Origin: Plantago ovata
Taxonomy: Eukaryota; Streptophyta; Magnoliopsida; Lamiales; Plantaginaceae
DNA length: 64,000 nt
Assembly (NCBI GenBank): GCA_028274465.1
Contig: CM051456.1
Location: 77,114,753 to 77,178,752, forward strand
Direction: 5' to 3'
Each line of letters starts with the position of its first letter. The first letter of the stretch is position 1. Of the stretch, positions 11,487-23,199 are shown one piece after another. Position numbers and translations under genes: made by a program. Under the pieces are notes generated by a model. The model was not told the DNA's origin. It searched no databases and saw only the letters and a program-made list of their open reading frames with translations.

Positions 11487-12437
11487 ATGGATGTTTGTAG
11501 GAACCATGCCACAAAGGGAGAGGAGCACTTCCGTTTGGCTACAATGAGGTATTGGAGGTGGTTCAATTCCAACCATGTCAAAGGGTTTGACAAGGATGTT
11601 CTCCTTGAGTTCTATGTTGGGGCTACTAGTCTTCAAGAGAAGGAGAGTGATCTCGTTAGAGGTGTGTTCGAGCCATGGACTTTTGCAACAACTTCGCGGT
11701 TTATCCATGAGGAGGAACGAGAATCCACAGGGAGTGAGCACTCTTATGTCTATTCACGTACCACAAAAGGTATTGAAACCAATATTACAGCTGAAATCTG
11801 CCACAAGGACTGCAAGGTCCGAGAGACTAGGAGGCAACCGGGGCGGCCTCATCACAACAGATTCAATCTTGAGTCGACGGTGATGATTAAGTTCCGAATC
11901 GCTAACTTGATTCCAAAACATAATGACATGGACACCCAGCCCTTCATTGGGGTGCCCCTCGACTGCCTATTCAGGGAGCACCATATAGACATCGGGAGCA
12001 TCAACCGTAGAGAATGTGGGCGACATTGGGCATACAAGAAGAAAACCTCCGAGTTTCCGAGTTTCATCGCAGCTTACTGTAAGTTCTATGGGGTAGAGGA
12101 CGTTGGTAAGGGAGAGTCTAAGAGCACAACTATTTCCCCTTCAACAGTTCACGGCCTATTAGAGAGATACCGGATGGAAAACCCCATAACTGCAGCGGCT
12201 AATCTTGAGGATTCTCTTCGACAATGCAATTCTTCTAATGGTGATAATGGTGACAATGAAGACAATAGGGACAATGAGGATGCCATGATTACTGATGGAG
12301 GAGTTGGTCCTATTCGATCCGTTAGTGGAACTACCACCACCACCACGAGCTCCGATGATCACCAACAAGGGCCCTCGAGCAATCTCAATACCTTACATCT
12401 AGTGTACTCAGCCGACCGAGGCCAAACCACACGGTAA
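11487..12437 (+). CDS. Accessory ORF of Gypsy A, putative plant transposon protein type
   Basis: An intact frame of 316 codons from the ATG at 11487 (the frame is open slightly upstream, but this is the first ATG). It is not gag, protease, RT, RNase H or integrase. The N-terminal half has the layout of the 'putative plant transposon protein' domain found in the second ORF of many plant Gypsy elements: HFRLATMRYWRWFNS, then LLEFYVGA, then a VRGVFEPW segment. The middle contains FRIANLIPKH and SINRRECGRHWAYKKK. The C-terminus is low-complexity (Asn/Asp-rich, then a run of Thr). No signal peptide or clear membrane segment is seen, so an envelope role is not supported. Function unknown. It is the only uninterrupted protein of this element. 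A captured host gene is an alternative. Confidence 0.6.
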   Translation: MDVCRNHATKGEEHFRLATMRYWRWFNSNHVKGFDKDVLLEFYVGATSLQEKESDLVRGVFEPWTFATTSRFIHEEERESTGSEHSYVYSRTTKGIETNITAEICHKDCKVRETRRQPGRPHHNRFNLESTVMIKFRIANLIPKHNDMDTQPFIGVPLDCLFREHHIDIGSINRRECGRHWAYKKKTSEFPSFIAAYCKFYGVEDVGKGESKSTTISPSTVHGLLERYRMENPITAAANLEDSLRQCNSSNGDNGDNEDNRDNEDAMITDGGVGPIRSVSGTTTTTTSSDDHQQGPSSNLNTLHLVYSADRGQTTR

Positions 12438-13042
12438 CATCTAGTATCACATCTTATTTTCTCATTCTCTTATTGCTAGGGACTAGTTTTAAATTCATGA
12501 GGGGGGATGGGATTTAAGTGAACTAGTGTTGTTAGTTTGGAGCTTGGGATTGGTAGTTTGGAGCTTGGCATTGGTAGGATGAGTATAGTACCTTGCATCT
12601 TGTTGAAATTCTTTTGCATTTGCATTTGCACGTTTACCGCTTTCTTAGTATTTAGTTGCATTCACTACATTCATCCTAGTATAGACTTGCATGTTTTATG
12701 TGGAGTTTATTGTCAGATTTTGTGAACTTTTTTATTGGGTAGATTAGCTAATTATGACATTAATCATATGCTTCATCTCTATGAATTTGTTTGAGGTTTT
12801 TCTCGCTTGGCTTGTCACATTTATGTTGCACTTAGTTAAGCTTGGTAGTCTCGACATCACTTAGTGGTGTTTTCTCTACTGCGGTTCACGAAGGCCTTTA
12901 TAATAGGATGATGCATGTTAGGATCTTATGGTTGTTTTTCCGAGTAATTATGTACCTAAGAGGCAACAAGTCTTCACCTTTATTTGAGATTGCTAAATGC
13001 CTAGGAAGGAGGTAGTGTGAGATTGTGTGATCCTTTGTTTGC

Positions 13043-13345
13043 AACCTATTCTTTCGGATAGGTTTGGGGAGGGGGTTACGCTATCATTAGACTTGTTTTT
13101 CGATTTTGAGTGTGTGTTGTGAGTCTGTTTTCCTTTTTTCGTAAAGTTTTTACTCCAACCTACTCTTTCAAATAGGTTTGGGGAGGTCATTTGTGTGTCA
13201 TTGTAATTTCTTTTTCGTTGTGCTACTGCTGGCTAAAAAAAAGAAAATCGAAAAAAAAAGAAAAAGAAAAATTCCAGGAAAAAAAGAAAAATCTAGAAAA
13301 GAAAATAAAGAAAAAAAGAAAAGACCCAAAAAAGCAAGGAAGGGT
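13043..13345 (+). other. Paired hairpins and purine tract (Gypsy A 3' region)
   Basis: Two near-copies of a 22-base hairpin, AACCTATTC-loop-GAATAGGTT, at 13043-13064 (one stem mismatch) and 13157-13178, each followed by a PPT-like TTTGGGGAGG. A tract of about 100 nt, almost all A and G, follows (13232-13331). The same arrangement occurs in Gypsy F (minus, 34960-35250) and Gypsy C (43858-44150). No protein is encoded; the Lys-rich frame here is a product of the purine tract. Confidence 0.7.
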
Positions 13346-13439
13346 CCAAAAAAGCCAAAAAGCAGTTTAGCAAAGTGTTTGTCTCATTTTTCAATTCTTG
13401 TAATGTTCGTAATCGAGTTGTAATTTTTGTCTTTTGTTT

Positions 13440-13960
13440 GTTTGAGTGTCATCTGTTCTAGACCACCCTCGTCCTGCCATTCAGGAAGTGGTGAATAGTT
13501 TAAGGCTTTGCTTGAGAGATGGGTAGAATAGGGGAGTGTTATCTTTTTTAGGGAACCCTCATTCGTTTGATCAGAGCCAGTATTGGTTCGACCTCTTTGA
13601 GGAAAAGTCTTAACTTGGTGAACAGTAATAAGTCCTCAGTTTCATAGGCATGGGACAACCATTCGTATTTTAACATGTTTCATTACGTCGTCACTGACTA
13701 GGTCCAGGTAGAGAATGTTACGAGAGACTATCTTGTTTGACATAAGTGCATATGTGAATGTGTATGAGTCAATCAAGGCATTCTTCAACCAATATCCATG
13801 TTATGATTTGTATGGTTTTTTGTTCATAAGTTTTTTGATAGATTCAATAGATTAGTTCATTTCATTTGGCATGAGACTCCATTTTTTGTGTTGCATTGTT
13901 TTTTGCATTAGAGTCTAGCTTAGTTGCTTGAGGACAAGCAAAGGTTCCATTTGGGGAGTT
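13440..13960 (+). other. Conserved 3' non-coding block and PPT of Gypsy A
   Basis: About 520 bp that is more conserved between the four Gypsy elements than their LTRs, beginning near GTTCTAGACCACCCTCGTCC and containing GAGGACAAGCAAAGG. It ends with the polypurine tract TTTGGGGAG just before the 3' LTR, the site where plus-strand DNA synthesis is primed. Confidence 0.8.
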
Positions 13961-15150
13961 TGATGAACGTGTACTTTACACCTTCATTCGAGTCTTTTTT
14001 CACCTTTTTGCTATCCTCTATGTTAATTTAGCTATATTATAGTGCATTTTATTAGAATAGTGTCACGTTTCCCTTTAGTTTGCATTTTACAGGTTTTAGG
14101 TGAAAAACGTGTTTTTCGGGCAATTATATTGAAGAGAATGAAGAATCGGTGTTCCGAGGACATTTTTGGAGTATCTAGAACATTCCGGATGGGATTTGAA
14201 GTCTAGGGGTCGAGTTTCAAGGTTTAAAGGTCACTAGAAGGCAAAAACCGAGTCCGAAAAGGAAAAGAAATCCAAAAACGCGTCCCTCGCCGACTGGAGC
14301 TCCCGGGCGGTTCGCCCGGGATGTGGGGCGGTTCGCCCCACACCAGGCGGTTCGCCCGGTGTGTGGGGCGACTCGCCCCACACGTTCCGAACTCCTATAT
14401 ATAGTTGCAGTTTCTCTACGTTTTTTCATACTTTCTCAGACCTTTTTTCATACCTTTCTCATTAGTTTTAGGTAGGAATTCTCCACAGCCTGTTCTGGGA
14501 ATTCTTAGCATAGGAGACAATTTTTCTTATCAATTTGGAGCTTGTGAGATCGCGATTCTTCGGAGATTGACAACCTTCGCCGGTAACATTGTATCTCAGA
14601 TTTTTCTATTTATATTTATATCTTTCAACATGTTTTTATTCAATCTTGCTATGATTTCTGTTGATTGCATGACATCTATGAATAGCTAAATCTATTGTTG
14701 GTGATAGTATGTGATTTCTTAGCGAGGGTTATTAATTATGCATGATGGCGGTAATGCGAATCAGACTTTGAGTTATTACTTTATTTCTTTGATCTATCTA
14801 AGCCCTCTATCTTCGTAGTGTTGAATTGAACGGAACACATTGGACAATTCATGATCTTAGATCTCTATGCAAAACGATCGAGTACTTCATGCATGATTAT
14901 TAACATGCTATGCTTTGAATCATCATACTATCACTAACTTCCATGATCTTGATAAGAAAAACCTGTGCTAAGTCGTCTGTTGATTTTATAGTTTAAGTTA
15001 AATTAGATAAAACTAGTTATAGTCCTTAGAGATCGACACTCGAGGTTATTTTACTGCTACACTACGGTTTTCGTTGTAGTTGTGAATTGCCTTTTTTGGC
15101 TAAAAACAAATTTATTTGATTAATTGAATATGACAAATTCCAGTTCATCA
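13961..15150 (+). repeat. 3' LTR of Gypsy A
   Basis: TGATGAAC...GTTCATCA, 1190 bp, closely similar to the 5' copy. TATA box at 14396-14404, with the GC hairpin array directly upstream at 14296-14386, better preserved than in the 5' LTR (for example GGGCGGTTCGCCC). Confidence 0.9.
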
Positions 15151-15337
15151 TTAGCCCCTTTGCCTGGTAAAAAGTTGACCTCATCATTATTTAGTTTTGT
15201 AAAATCTCAGGCCAAACAAGGCCTTAGTTGTGCTTAAATCAATTTTCCTTTCTTTTTACCTTTTTTTTCTTCTCTTTCTTTTCTTTTTAATCTTTCTTCT
15301 TTCTTCTTACAGTACTGGAACTGCTACACTTTCGGTA

Positions 15338-15685
15338 CCGAAATAGCTCCGGTACGGGATTAAAATCTGCCCAGACACAATCGGGTCTAGACAGATAACA
15401 GCACCTGGCCGGAGCTGTTAACAACTCCGGTCAGGAGCTGTTAACAACTCCAATCGGAGCTGATTTTCAGTTCCGATTGGAGCCGTTTTTACAGCTCCCA
15501 ATCGGAGCTTCAAAACAGCTCCGATTGGGAGCTATAAAAGCTCGTGACCGGATCTGTTCCGATTGGAGCTGGAGCTGTAACAGCTCCTGACCGGAGCTGT
15601 TTTATAGCTCCCGATTGGAGCTGTTTTTACAGCTCGTGATCGGAGCTGCAGCTCCGGTGAAGAGCTGTACGGAGCTGTTTTACAG
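15338..15685. repeat. Array of GGAGCT/AGCTCC inverted repeats
   Basis: I count 17 occurrences of GGAGCT or AGCTCC in about 350 bp, mostly facing each other so that short stems such as GGAGCTGTTTTA/AGCTCC can form. It is flanked by two direct copies of a GGAACTGCTAC...CGGTACCG sequence (15314 onward; 15700 onward) and preceded by a pyrimidine-rich tract (15240-15310). It lies within the Mutator-like element. It may be a separate small insertion or an internal array of the host element. Confidence 0.6.
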
Positions 15686-16474
15686 CTGCCGGAACTGCTA
15701 CTATTGCGGTACCGGAATTAATTCTTGAACCGTAAGAAGAAGATGATAATGAAAAAAAATAAGAATGTGGGGCTGTTTTCAAATAAAATCTTAACTTGGG
15801 ATTCCTTTTCATAGTTCATGCATTTTGAAATTTATATAATTTTTATGGTTAATTTGAAATACATTATTGCTAATTTTGTAAAATAAAATAGTTTAGATGC
15901 AAATGTGTCAAGTAAACTTAAGCTGTTTGGCGCAGGCCAAAAACTGAGATTTCGGCAGGGCTAAAATTGTCTTTTCCAGCTCTTAGTGCGCGAAAAGTCA
16001 AGTTCCTAGGGCTATTTGTAATTGATTTAGCTAACAAGGGGCTACAACTAATTGTTAAACTAAGAAGGTAAGATATGTAATAAAAAAAACTAACAAGGGG
16101 TGTAGATGTAAATTGCCCTTAAGAAAAAGAAAACTTCCGACTATTCTAGGCCTACATACCTATTAATAGTAAAGTATTGTCATAACTTAAGACACAAAAA
16201 TACTATTATTAGTATAAAAACACTTTAGTCATCCTAATCAATATAGGACAAGCCTATTAATAGTACATAAAAAGTCTAAAACGACATGTATTTGTGAAAT
16301 GTAAATTTTTCTAAAACGTCAATTAATATAAATGTGAGGGAGTAACAAGCAAGTTTTCAATTCAACTAGAATAGCAAAACTTCATGTTCATATAATTATC
16401 ATATACTTATGAATCACCATAAATCCATATAATGTGATTTCATAAATCATGCAACGGAATAATGATCACATTAT

Positions 16475-17322
16475 CTTGGTGTTAAAATATGTCTAGTCCG
16501 CATTTACGAACTGGAGCGGTCTAAGAGCACGACAAGGCACTAAAGGTTGTCCCTCAAAGGGCTCGACTACCCTTCCAGGTACGTCACGTGAGAGTGGCTC
16601 GACCAGCATATTGTCAAACTAAGTTGAAGAGGCCGACCCTCAAGACAAGTTCACTAAAGGATAAGGATGACTAAAAGTGGGGCTCGAGGAGCATCCCTAG
16701 GGGTCGACTACCATGGATGGTCGATCCAGGAGGACCTTACGTCAAGGTATCAACCTCCAAAGGAGAACCGACAGAGCACTACTTGGACCATGGAACCTGA
16801 GGAAGCCACGAGGACCCAGGTCGACCACCCTGGTCAGTCCCTGAGGGGCCCGCCTTCCAGAATATTCCATAGGATCTGAAATCAATAATGCCCTCCGAAA
16901 CCCTAGGCCAGATGTTTGGGCCAAAGCCCATGCACCTCCTTAATGGGCTTGGGCCAAAGGAGGCTTCAATCTCAGACAGACACTTGTCACGATCCTACGT
17001 AAAGTGACAATAAAATACTATGAGTATATAAAGAGACCTCATTCATAATCCCAAGGTAAGCAATTACAGCTCACCACCTACCACATTTACTATACTTACT
17101 AGGGAATTCCTCCAACTCCCTACACGTGAAGTCGTTCGTCCGGTCTGATCCCTGACCGACCGGGCAAGAGGTACTAACAACCCCCATCTAGTATATTTCA
17201 GGTACAAGGAAGTCACATGGAGATCACCTAAAGTCAGAGTAACACCCTTTGACGAGGACCCAAGTAGTTTCCTTTGACGGTTTAGTACGAATTAGAGAGA
17301 AAGCACGAACTACCCTTCAACA
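16475..17322 (+). repeat. LTR-like non-coding unit 1
   Basis: GC-richer block running from a degenerate TGGTGTTAAAATATGTC to a TTCAACA end. It has a TATA-like TATATAAAGAG near 17034 and conserved features (GGGCCAAAGCCCATG, ACACTTGTCACGATC, TTTACTA...ACTAGGGAA) shared with the next unit. The organisation suggests a solo LTR or TRIM-like remnant; no coding sequence and no recognisable lineage. Confidence 0.45.
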
Positions 17323-17330
17323 CATATATA

Positions 17331-19690
17331 TTGTTGGTGTCGGAATATGTCCAACCCCCAAAAGCGTACTAGGGCGTCATGGGCTGACCATGATAGAAGG
17401 GTCCGATTACCCATCACCATGGCCCGACCAGACAAGAGACTAGGCAAAATCGTCTAAGTCCTTATGTTGGACCTAGAAGTTCAACTGCCATACTAGCCAT
17501 TGAGTTGTGATGACAGTGTTTTTTACACTTTCATTTGGTTCTTTTTCACCAATTTAGCTATCCTCTTGTATGCATTTAGTGCATTTTTGTTAGAATAGTG
17601 TCACGTTTCCATATTCTTTGTTATTTTCAGGATTTAGGTGAAAATCGCACTTTTGGATATGAATCATGGCGAAACATTAAAGTTTTGGTGCAACGAGATC
17701 ACCCGTGGTGTGTCAAGGAGTACCGGGACATGTTTCCAGGCCAAAAGACCAAGTTTCGGAGCTTAAAGTCGTGCCAAAGACCAAAAATTGAAGACTTCGA
17801 GGAAGAAAAGCATGGGTAGAACTCTGCCCTGACAGGCGCACCGCCTGGCATCACAGGCGGTCCGCCTGGAGTCCGGCGCACCACCTGGTGCCAGGCGATC
17901 CGCCTGGTGGCTTTACGGGTCAAATTTATATATATTCGAAAGTTGCGAATTATCATTATCTTAGATCATATTTTTGCAGACATAAACCCTAGAGCTTGTT
18001 CTGGGTTTTCTTTGAGTTAGAAGCACTCTTTCTTAGCGATTTGGAGCATCAAGGTAGAGATTTGGACATCTTTTGATCTCACCTTGCTAGAAACTTGTGA
18101 GTTTAGCAATTCACCGGAGATTGACAACCCTCGGTGGTAACTTTGTATCTCACCTTTTTCATGCTCTATCTTTCAATTCAATTATGTTTCATCTATGATT
18201 GCTATTGTTTATTTCGATTTTGATATGAGTAGCTAAATTTCTAGTTGGTGATAGTATGTAAATTCATAGCTAGGGTTCATATTGTGCATGATTGAGTTTC
18301 TGAATCTTTTACTTGTAGAATTGTTTTATTCGATTCTTTGAAACGACTAAGCCAAATATCTTCGTATAAAAGTGTTAGAAACACTAGGACAATTCAAGAT
18401 CATCGTTTTCAATATTTACAATTATCAAGTACTGCTTGCACTAAGCCTGACAACCTTAGCCAAGTATTAGTATAGATAAGAGGCTTTCAACATACATGTC
18501 AAAACCTGTCTTTTGGTGTTTGTTTATTCGAATTACTTTTTTTAAGCAGTACGTGTTGCACTTTCATGTATAATTAGAACCCGATGCTTAGAATGAGCAT
18601 TACTATCACCAGCTCTCGTCATATATTGTTAAGTTAATCTAAGTTAAACTTTTTTACTGAATTTATAATAGTTATTGTAGTTAAAGCTAGTTAAGTCCCT
18701 AGAGATCGACACTCGAGGTCATCTCACCTCTTCACTACGTGTTTTGTGTAGTTGTGAGTTGCCCTTTGACTAAAACAAATTTATTTGATTGTTCGAGTCT
18801 GACAATCTCGCTCATCAAACTGCCCTACTAGCATGGTGACGCCCTACTAGCAGGACAATGCCCTAGTAGCCACCAGCTAGGAGAAAGGCAAGCCAGGCAA
18901 AGAGCTCCTCGGGCTCCACCACAACCTCCGGCTACGTACACAGGGTCGCCCTAGTAGCATGTCGAGAGGAACAACTCTGGTTCCCGTCTTCCCTACTAGC
19001 ATAGGTAGTCGGACGAGTGCCCTTCTGCTCTACTAGTACAGGTGGCCGGACATAAGATCTCCTCACGTCAAGGAATAATCAACATGTCCCAAGAAAAAAA
19101 TGGTCCTCGAACCTTAGGAGCTCGGCGGTCGCCCTACTACCCCGTTCTCGGACTGTACTAGGGCGACACCCGCCCTAGGAGCACGTTCGTACCAAGGAAG
19201 ACCACTTTACCCCTGCCAACCCTAGTGGAAGATCTGGGCCAAAGCCCATGGGTCACTCCAAATGGGCCTAAGCCCATGAAAGACTCAATCATGGCCGGAC
19301 ACTTGTCACGATCGTAAGTGACCAGGCAATATTTTATTGTCAGTATAAATATGAGCTCACTTAAATCAAGGTATCAACTATTCAACTATTCAATCATTAT
19401 GACATCCCATCACACTACTTTCTCACTCTATATTTACTAGGGAAGCCTACCATCTCCCTACACATAAAGTCGTCCCTCCGGCTTGATCATTGACAAGCCG
19501 GGCTTGTGGCACTAACCCCCCCCCCTCTTGCTAAGTTATACCTCATGTCCTAGGTACAGTACGAAAGGAACTTGAAGTGCGAAGGACGCTCTAGAACCTT
19601 CGCCCTACGACCACGCTCCAGAGGAAAATACGACGCTCCAGAGGAAGCACTAATTACCTATCCACATATATCAAACAATATATGCAAACA
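17331..19690 (+). repeat. LTR-like non-coding unit 2, split by a Gypsy solo LTR
   Basis: Starts TGTTGGTGTCGGAATATGTC and shares with unit 1 the GGGCCAAAGCCCATG, ACACTTGTCACGATCGT and TATA-like (AGTATAAATATG, near 19343) segments in the same order. It contains repeated CCCTACTAGC/CCCTAGTAGC motifs (18824-19180). The right end is not sharply defined. It is interrupted at 17507/17508 by the Gypsy solo LTR. Probably a diverged relative of unit 1. Confidence 0.4.
17508..18817 (+). repeat. Solo LTR of the Gypsy C family
   Basis: 1310 bp from TGATGACAGTG to CTCATCA, alignable by eye with the Gypsy C 5' LTR (30797-32029), with the GC hairpin array at 17830-17911 followed by TATATATA at 17928-17935. 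No PBS follows and no PPT precedes it, so only a solo LTR remains, as left by recombination between two LTRs. I see no 5-bp duplication. Instead, related sequences (AACTGCCATACTAGC and AACTGCCCTACTAGC) occur just before and just after. Confidence 0.75.
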
Positions 19691-19829
19691 CATTAAGATC
19701 CTAGTTCATGCAATTCTAAGATCAAGATTTATACCAGTTGTAATTATGCAGATTGCTAGTTGTTCTTTTGTGTACTACAAGTTTTCAATCAGCAAATCAG
19801 CAAAACACTTCTTGAATTCAAAGTCCAAA

Positions 19830-21516
<1,687 letters not shown>

Positions 21517-21807
21517 GACTACAAGAAAACAGGAAAATAGCGATGGATGCCATCCGTCTCTATAAGGGCTTAGCGACGGGCCACCCGTCGTGAAAAGTGA
21601 CGTCGCTAATCTATTAGCGACGGATCGGGTTTATCCGTCGCTACATATAGCGACAGATAAATTTATCCGTCGCTCAGTTGGTGTTGACCAATTGAGTGAC
21701 GGATAAGTTTATCCGTCGCTAAATATGGCGACGGATAAGCTTATCCGTCTCTAAATCTGATTTTTTTTATTTCTATAATTAACCTACAATACAATAAAAT
21801 ATTAAAA
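21517..21807 (+). mobile_element. CACTA terminal fragment 2
   Basis: Starts GACTACAAGAAAACAGG, a CACTA end with its first base changed. Paired AGCGACGG/CCGTCGCT subterminal repeats follow (21539-21765), like those of the CACTA at 2327-4826. It is cut at 21807 by a Copia LTR, so the rest of the element is not visible. Confidence 0.7.
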
Positions 21808-22860
21808 TGGTTAGGAAACTTGTAATTTTGATGAGCAATTAACCATGCTAAATTAAGTAAAGTCCAGTAACTAGTACTCTCAAGGTCCATAGGAATTTAG
21901 AATTTTAAGGACATTGTATAAGAGGAACGTTAGCTGAAAGACTTAGTGTAGGTACTAGTTAGGTTCTTAAGCTTGCTGATGATGTACTTTATTTTACAAA
22001 CAAACTATTGAAGACCTAGAACAACTCAGAAAGTTGAAGATTCGAAGACTGGAGACTTAGAAGAATTAAGAGAAAGGTATCTACAAAGGCACATGTTGCT
22101 TCAGAAAGTGAGATTTTCAGCAACAACTTGAATAAGTGAAAATCTATATGATAGAGTAGGTTGTGCTTGCTGAAACTGAGATTGACCAGTTGCTGACAAC
22201 ATATGTGACCTCCTTGCTGAAGAGTACTTGCATTTTGGATCCACCGTTCATATTTGAATTTGATTCAAAAGAACATTAAATGCCAAGTAAGCACCCGAAG
22301 AACATGAAGACAAGAAGACAAATGAAGAACCCTGCTGAAAGTACAAATGCAAGATAGTGACATCTTAAGGTACAAAGCCTTAGAATTTGAAATTCAAACG
22401 GCTCCCTTGAGACACTATAAATAGAAGACCTTAGGCTGAGAAGGTGTGTCAACAACGTGATCAAACTCTCACTTGTGCTTTAAACACTCCAATCCTTCTC
22501 TACTCTTTACTGCCTATTGATCCGTTCCAAGACTTAAGCTTGAAACAAAAGCTACTTGTGAAGAAGTAGAACATTGAAAGCTAAGAAATTAGTTAAGTGT
22601 TCTTTCTTTCAAACAAGAACAAGTCTTGACACCAGAAACAACAAACTTGCTTACTGCAAAGTATTACAAGTTGTGTTTCTTTAGATAACTTGTTATAGCT
22701 GAAAAGTTATATTCAAGTATCTCATCCCAAACCTCTCTAACTGATAAACACCCTCTACAGGCGTGAAATTCAGGGGGAATTAATCAAGCATAGCTTTGCT
22801 GATTATAGTCCCAAGTTTGGTGGAGAACAAGGTTACAGTTCTCTAGTTTAGGTTGGAAAC
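21808..22860 (+). repeat. Copia LTR, plus orientation, truncated by the gap
   Basis: Begins TGGTTAGGAAACTTG (degenerate TGTTAGG) and follows the LTRs of Copia D up to the GGTTGGAAAC segment (compare about 61520-61530), where the N run begins. About the last 460 bp of a full LTR are missing. Its orientation is opposite to Copia B on the other side of the gap. Confidence 0.8.
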
Positions 22861-22960
22861 NNNNNNNNNNNNNNNNNNNNNNNNNNNNNNNNNNNNNNNN
22901 NNNNNNNNNNNNNNNNNNNNNNNNNNNNNNNNNNNNNNNNNNNNNNNNNNNNNNNNNNNN
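22861..22960. other. Assembly gap (100 N)
   Basis: Exactly 100 undetermined bases, the usual placeholder for a gap of unknown length. It separates a plus-oriented Copia LTR from the minus-oriented Copia B interior. Confidence 0.99.
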
Positions 22961-23199
22961 ATGCCTGTTTCAGTCAGCAATCATGTTGTGACCTTAGCAG
23001 GGCGTAAGAAATTAGTGACGGGGTCTTTTTGGACAGGAAATACTTTGGCTTGCTGAATACCCTGTTTCACAGCATTCTGCCAATGTATCCTTTATTGAGG
23101 TAGTTCAATCAATCCAGGTTATACCTTAGCATTGCGAACCTATTATCCGAGTAGGGGCTTGGTAAAGATGTCAGCAGCTGATCTTCATACCTCTTTCAC

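Larger units (their letters stand above)
6871..15150 (+). mobile_element. Gypsy A: non-autonomous Athila-like retrotransposon
   Basis: Complete LTR-to-LTR element, 8.28 kb, with similar 1.19-kb LTRs, a tRNA-Asp PBS, gag and protease, but no reverse transcriptase, RNase H or integrase. In their place is a non-coding stretch and a separate accessory ORF (11487-12437). The flanks share TTAG (6866-6869; 15151-15154; a fifth base differs, A versus C). The inverted repeats of the host Mutator-like element become continuous when this element is removed, which confirms the borders. LTR sequence and 3' non-coding block match Gypsy F, the likely autonomous relative. Confidence 0.88.
6793..16118. mobile_element. 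Non-autonomous Mutator-like element, split by Gypsy A
   Basis: Flanked by a perfect 9-bp duplication TTAAGAAAA (6784-6792 and 16119-16127), the size produced by Mutator-like transposases. The ends are long inverted repeats: GGGAAAATTACATCTA at the left and, on the complement, GGCAATTTACATCTACACC at the right, with recognisable homology continuing for 75 bp or more, including AACAATTA and GCCCCTT. The element's own sequence is 6793-6870 plus 15151-16118, roughly 1.05 kb, without a transposase. Its interior carries an array of GGAGCT/AGCTCC palindromes (15338-15685). Confidence 0.8.
6738..16342. mobile_element. Stowaway-like MITE split by a Mutator-like element
   Basis: The left end CTCCCTCCCATTTAATTTAA (6738 onward) and the complement of the right end, CTCCCTCACATTTATATTAA (ending 16342), form inverted repeats of about 28 bp with a few mismatches. 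Each is flanked by TA (6736-6737; 16343-16344), the Tc1/mariner Stowaway target duplication. The MITE's own sequence is only 6738-6792 plus 16128-16342, about 270 bp, and everything between is a later insertion. No coding capacity. Confidence 0.8.

Noticed and set aside
13178..13423. Lys-rich frame, possible nuclear-localisation protein
   Set aside because: It is the conserved purine tract read as codons; the same tract in Gypsy C and F has different and unrelated frames.
15338..15685. CRISPR-like array of short palindromic repeats
   Set aside because: Repeats are irregular and unspaced, there are no unique spacers of constant length, and the genome is a plant's.
17249..17443. Short open frames in the LTR-like units (16.6-17.8 kb)
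   Set aside because: Short, without recognisable motifs, and they cross borders of repeat units.
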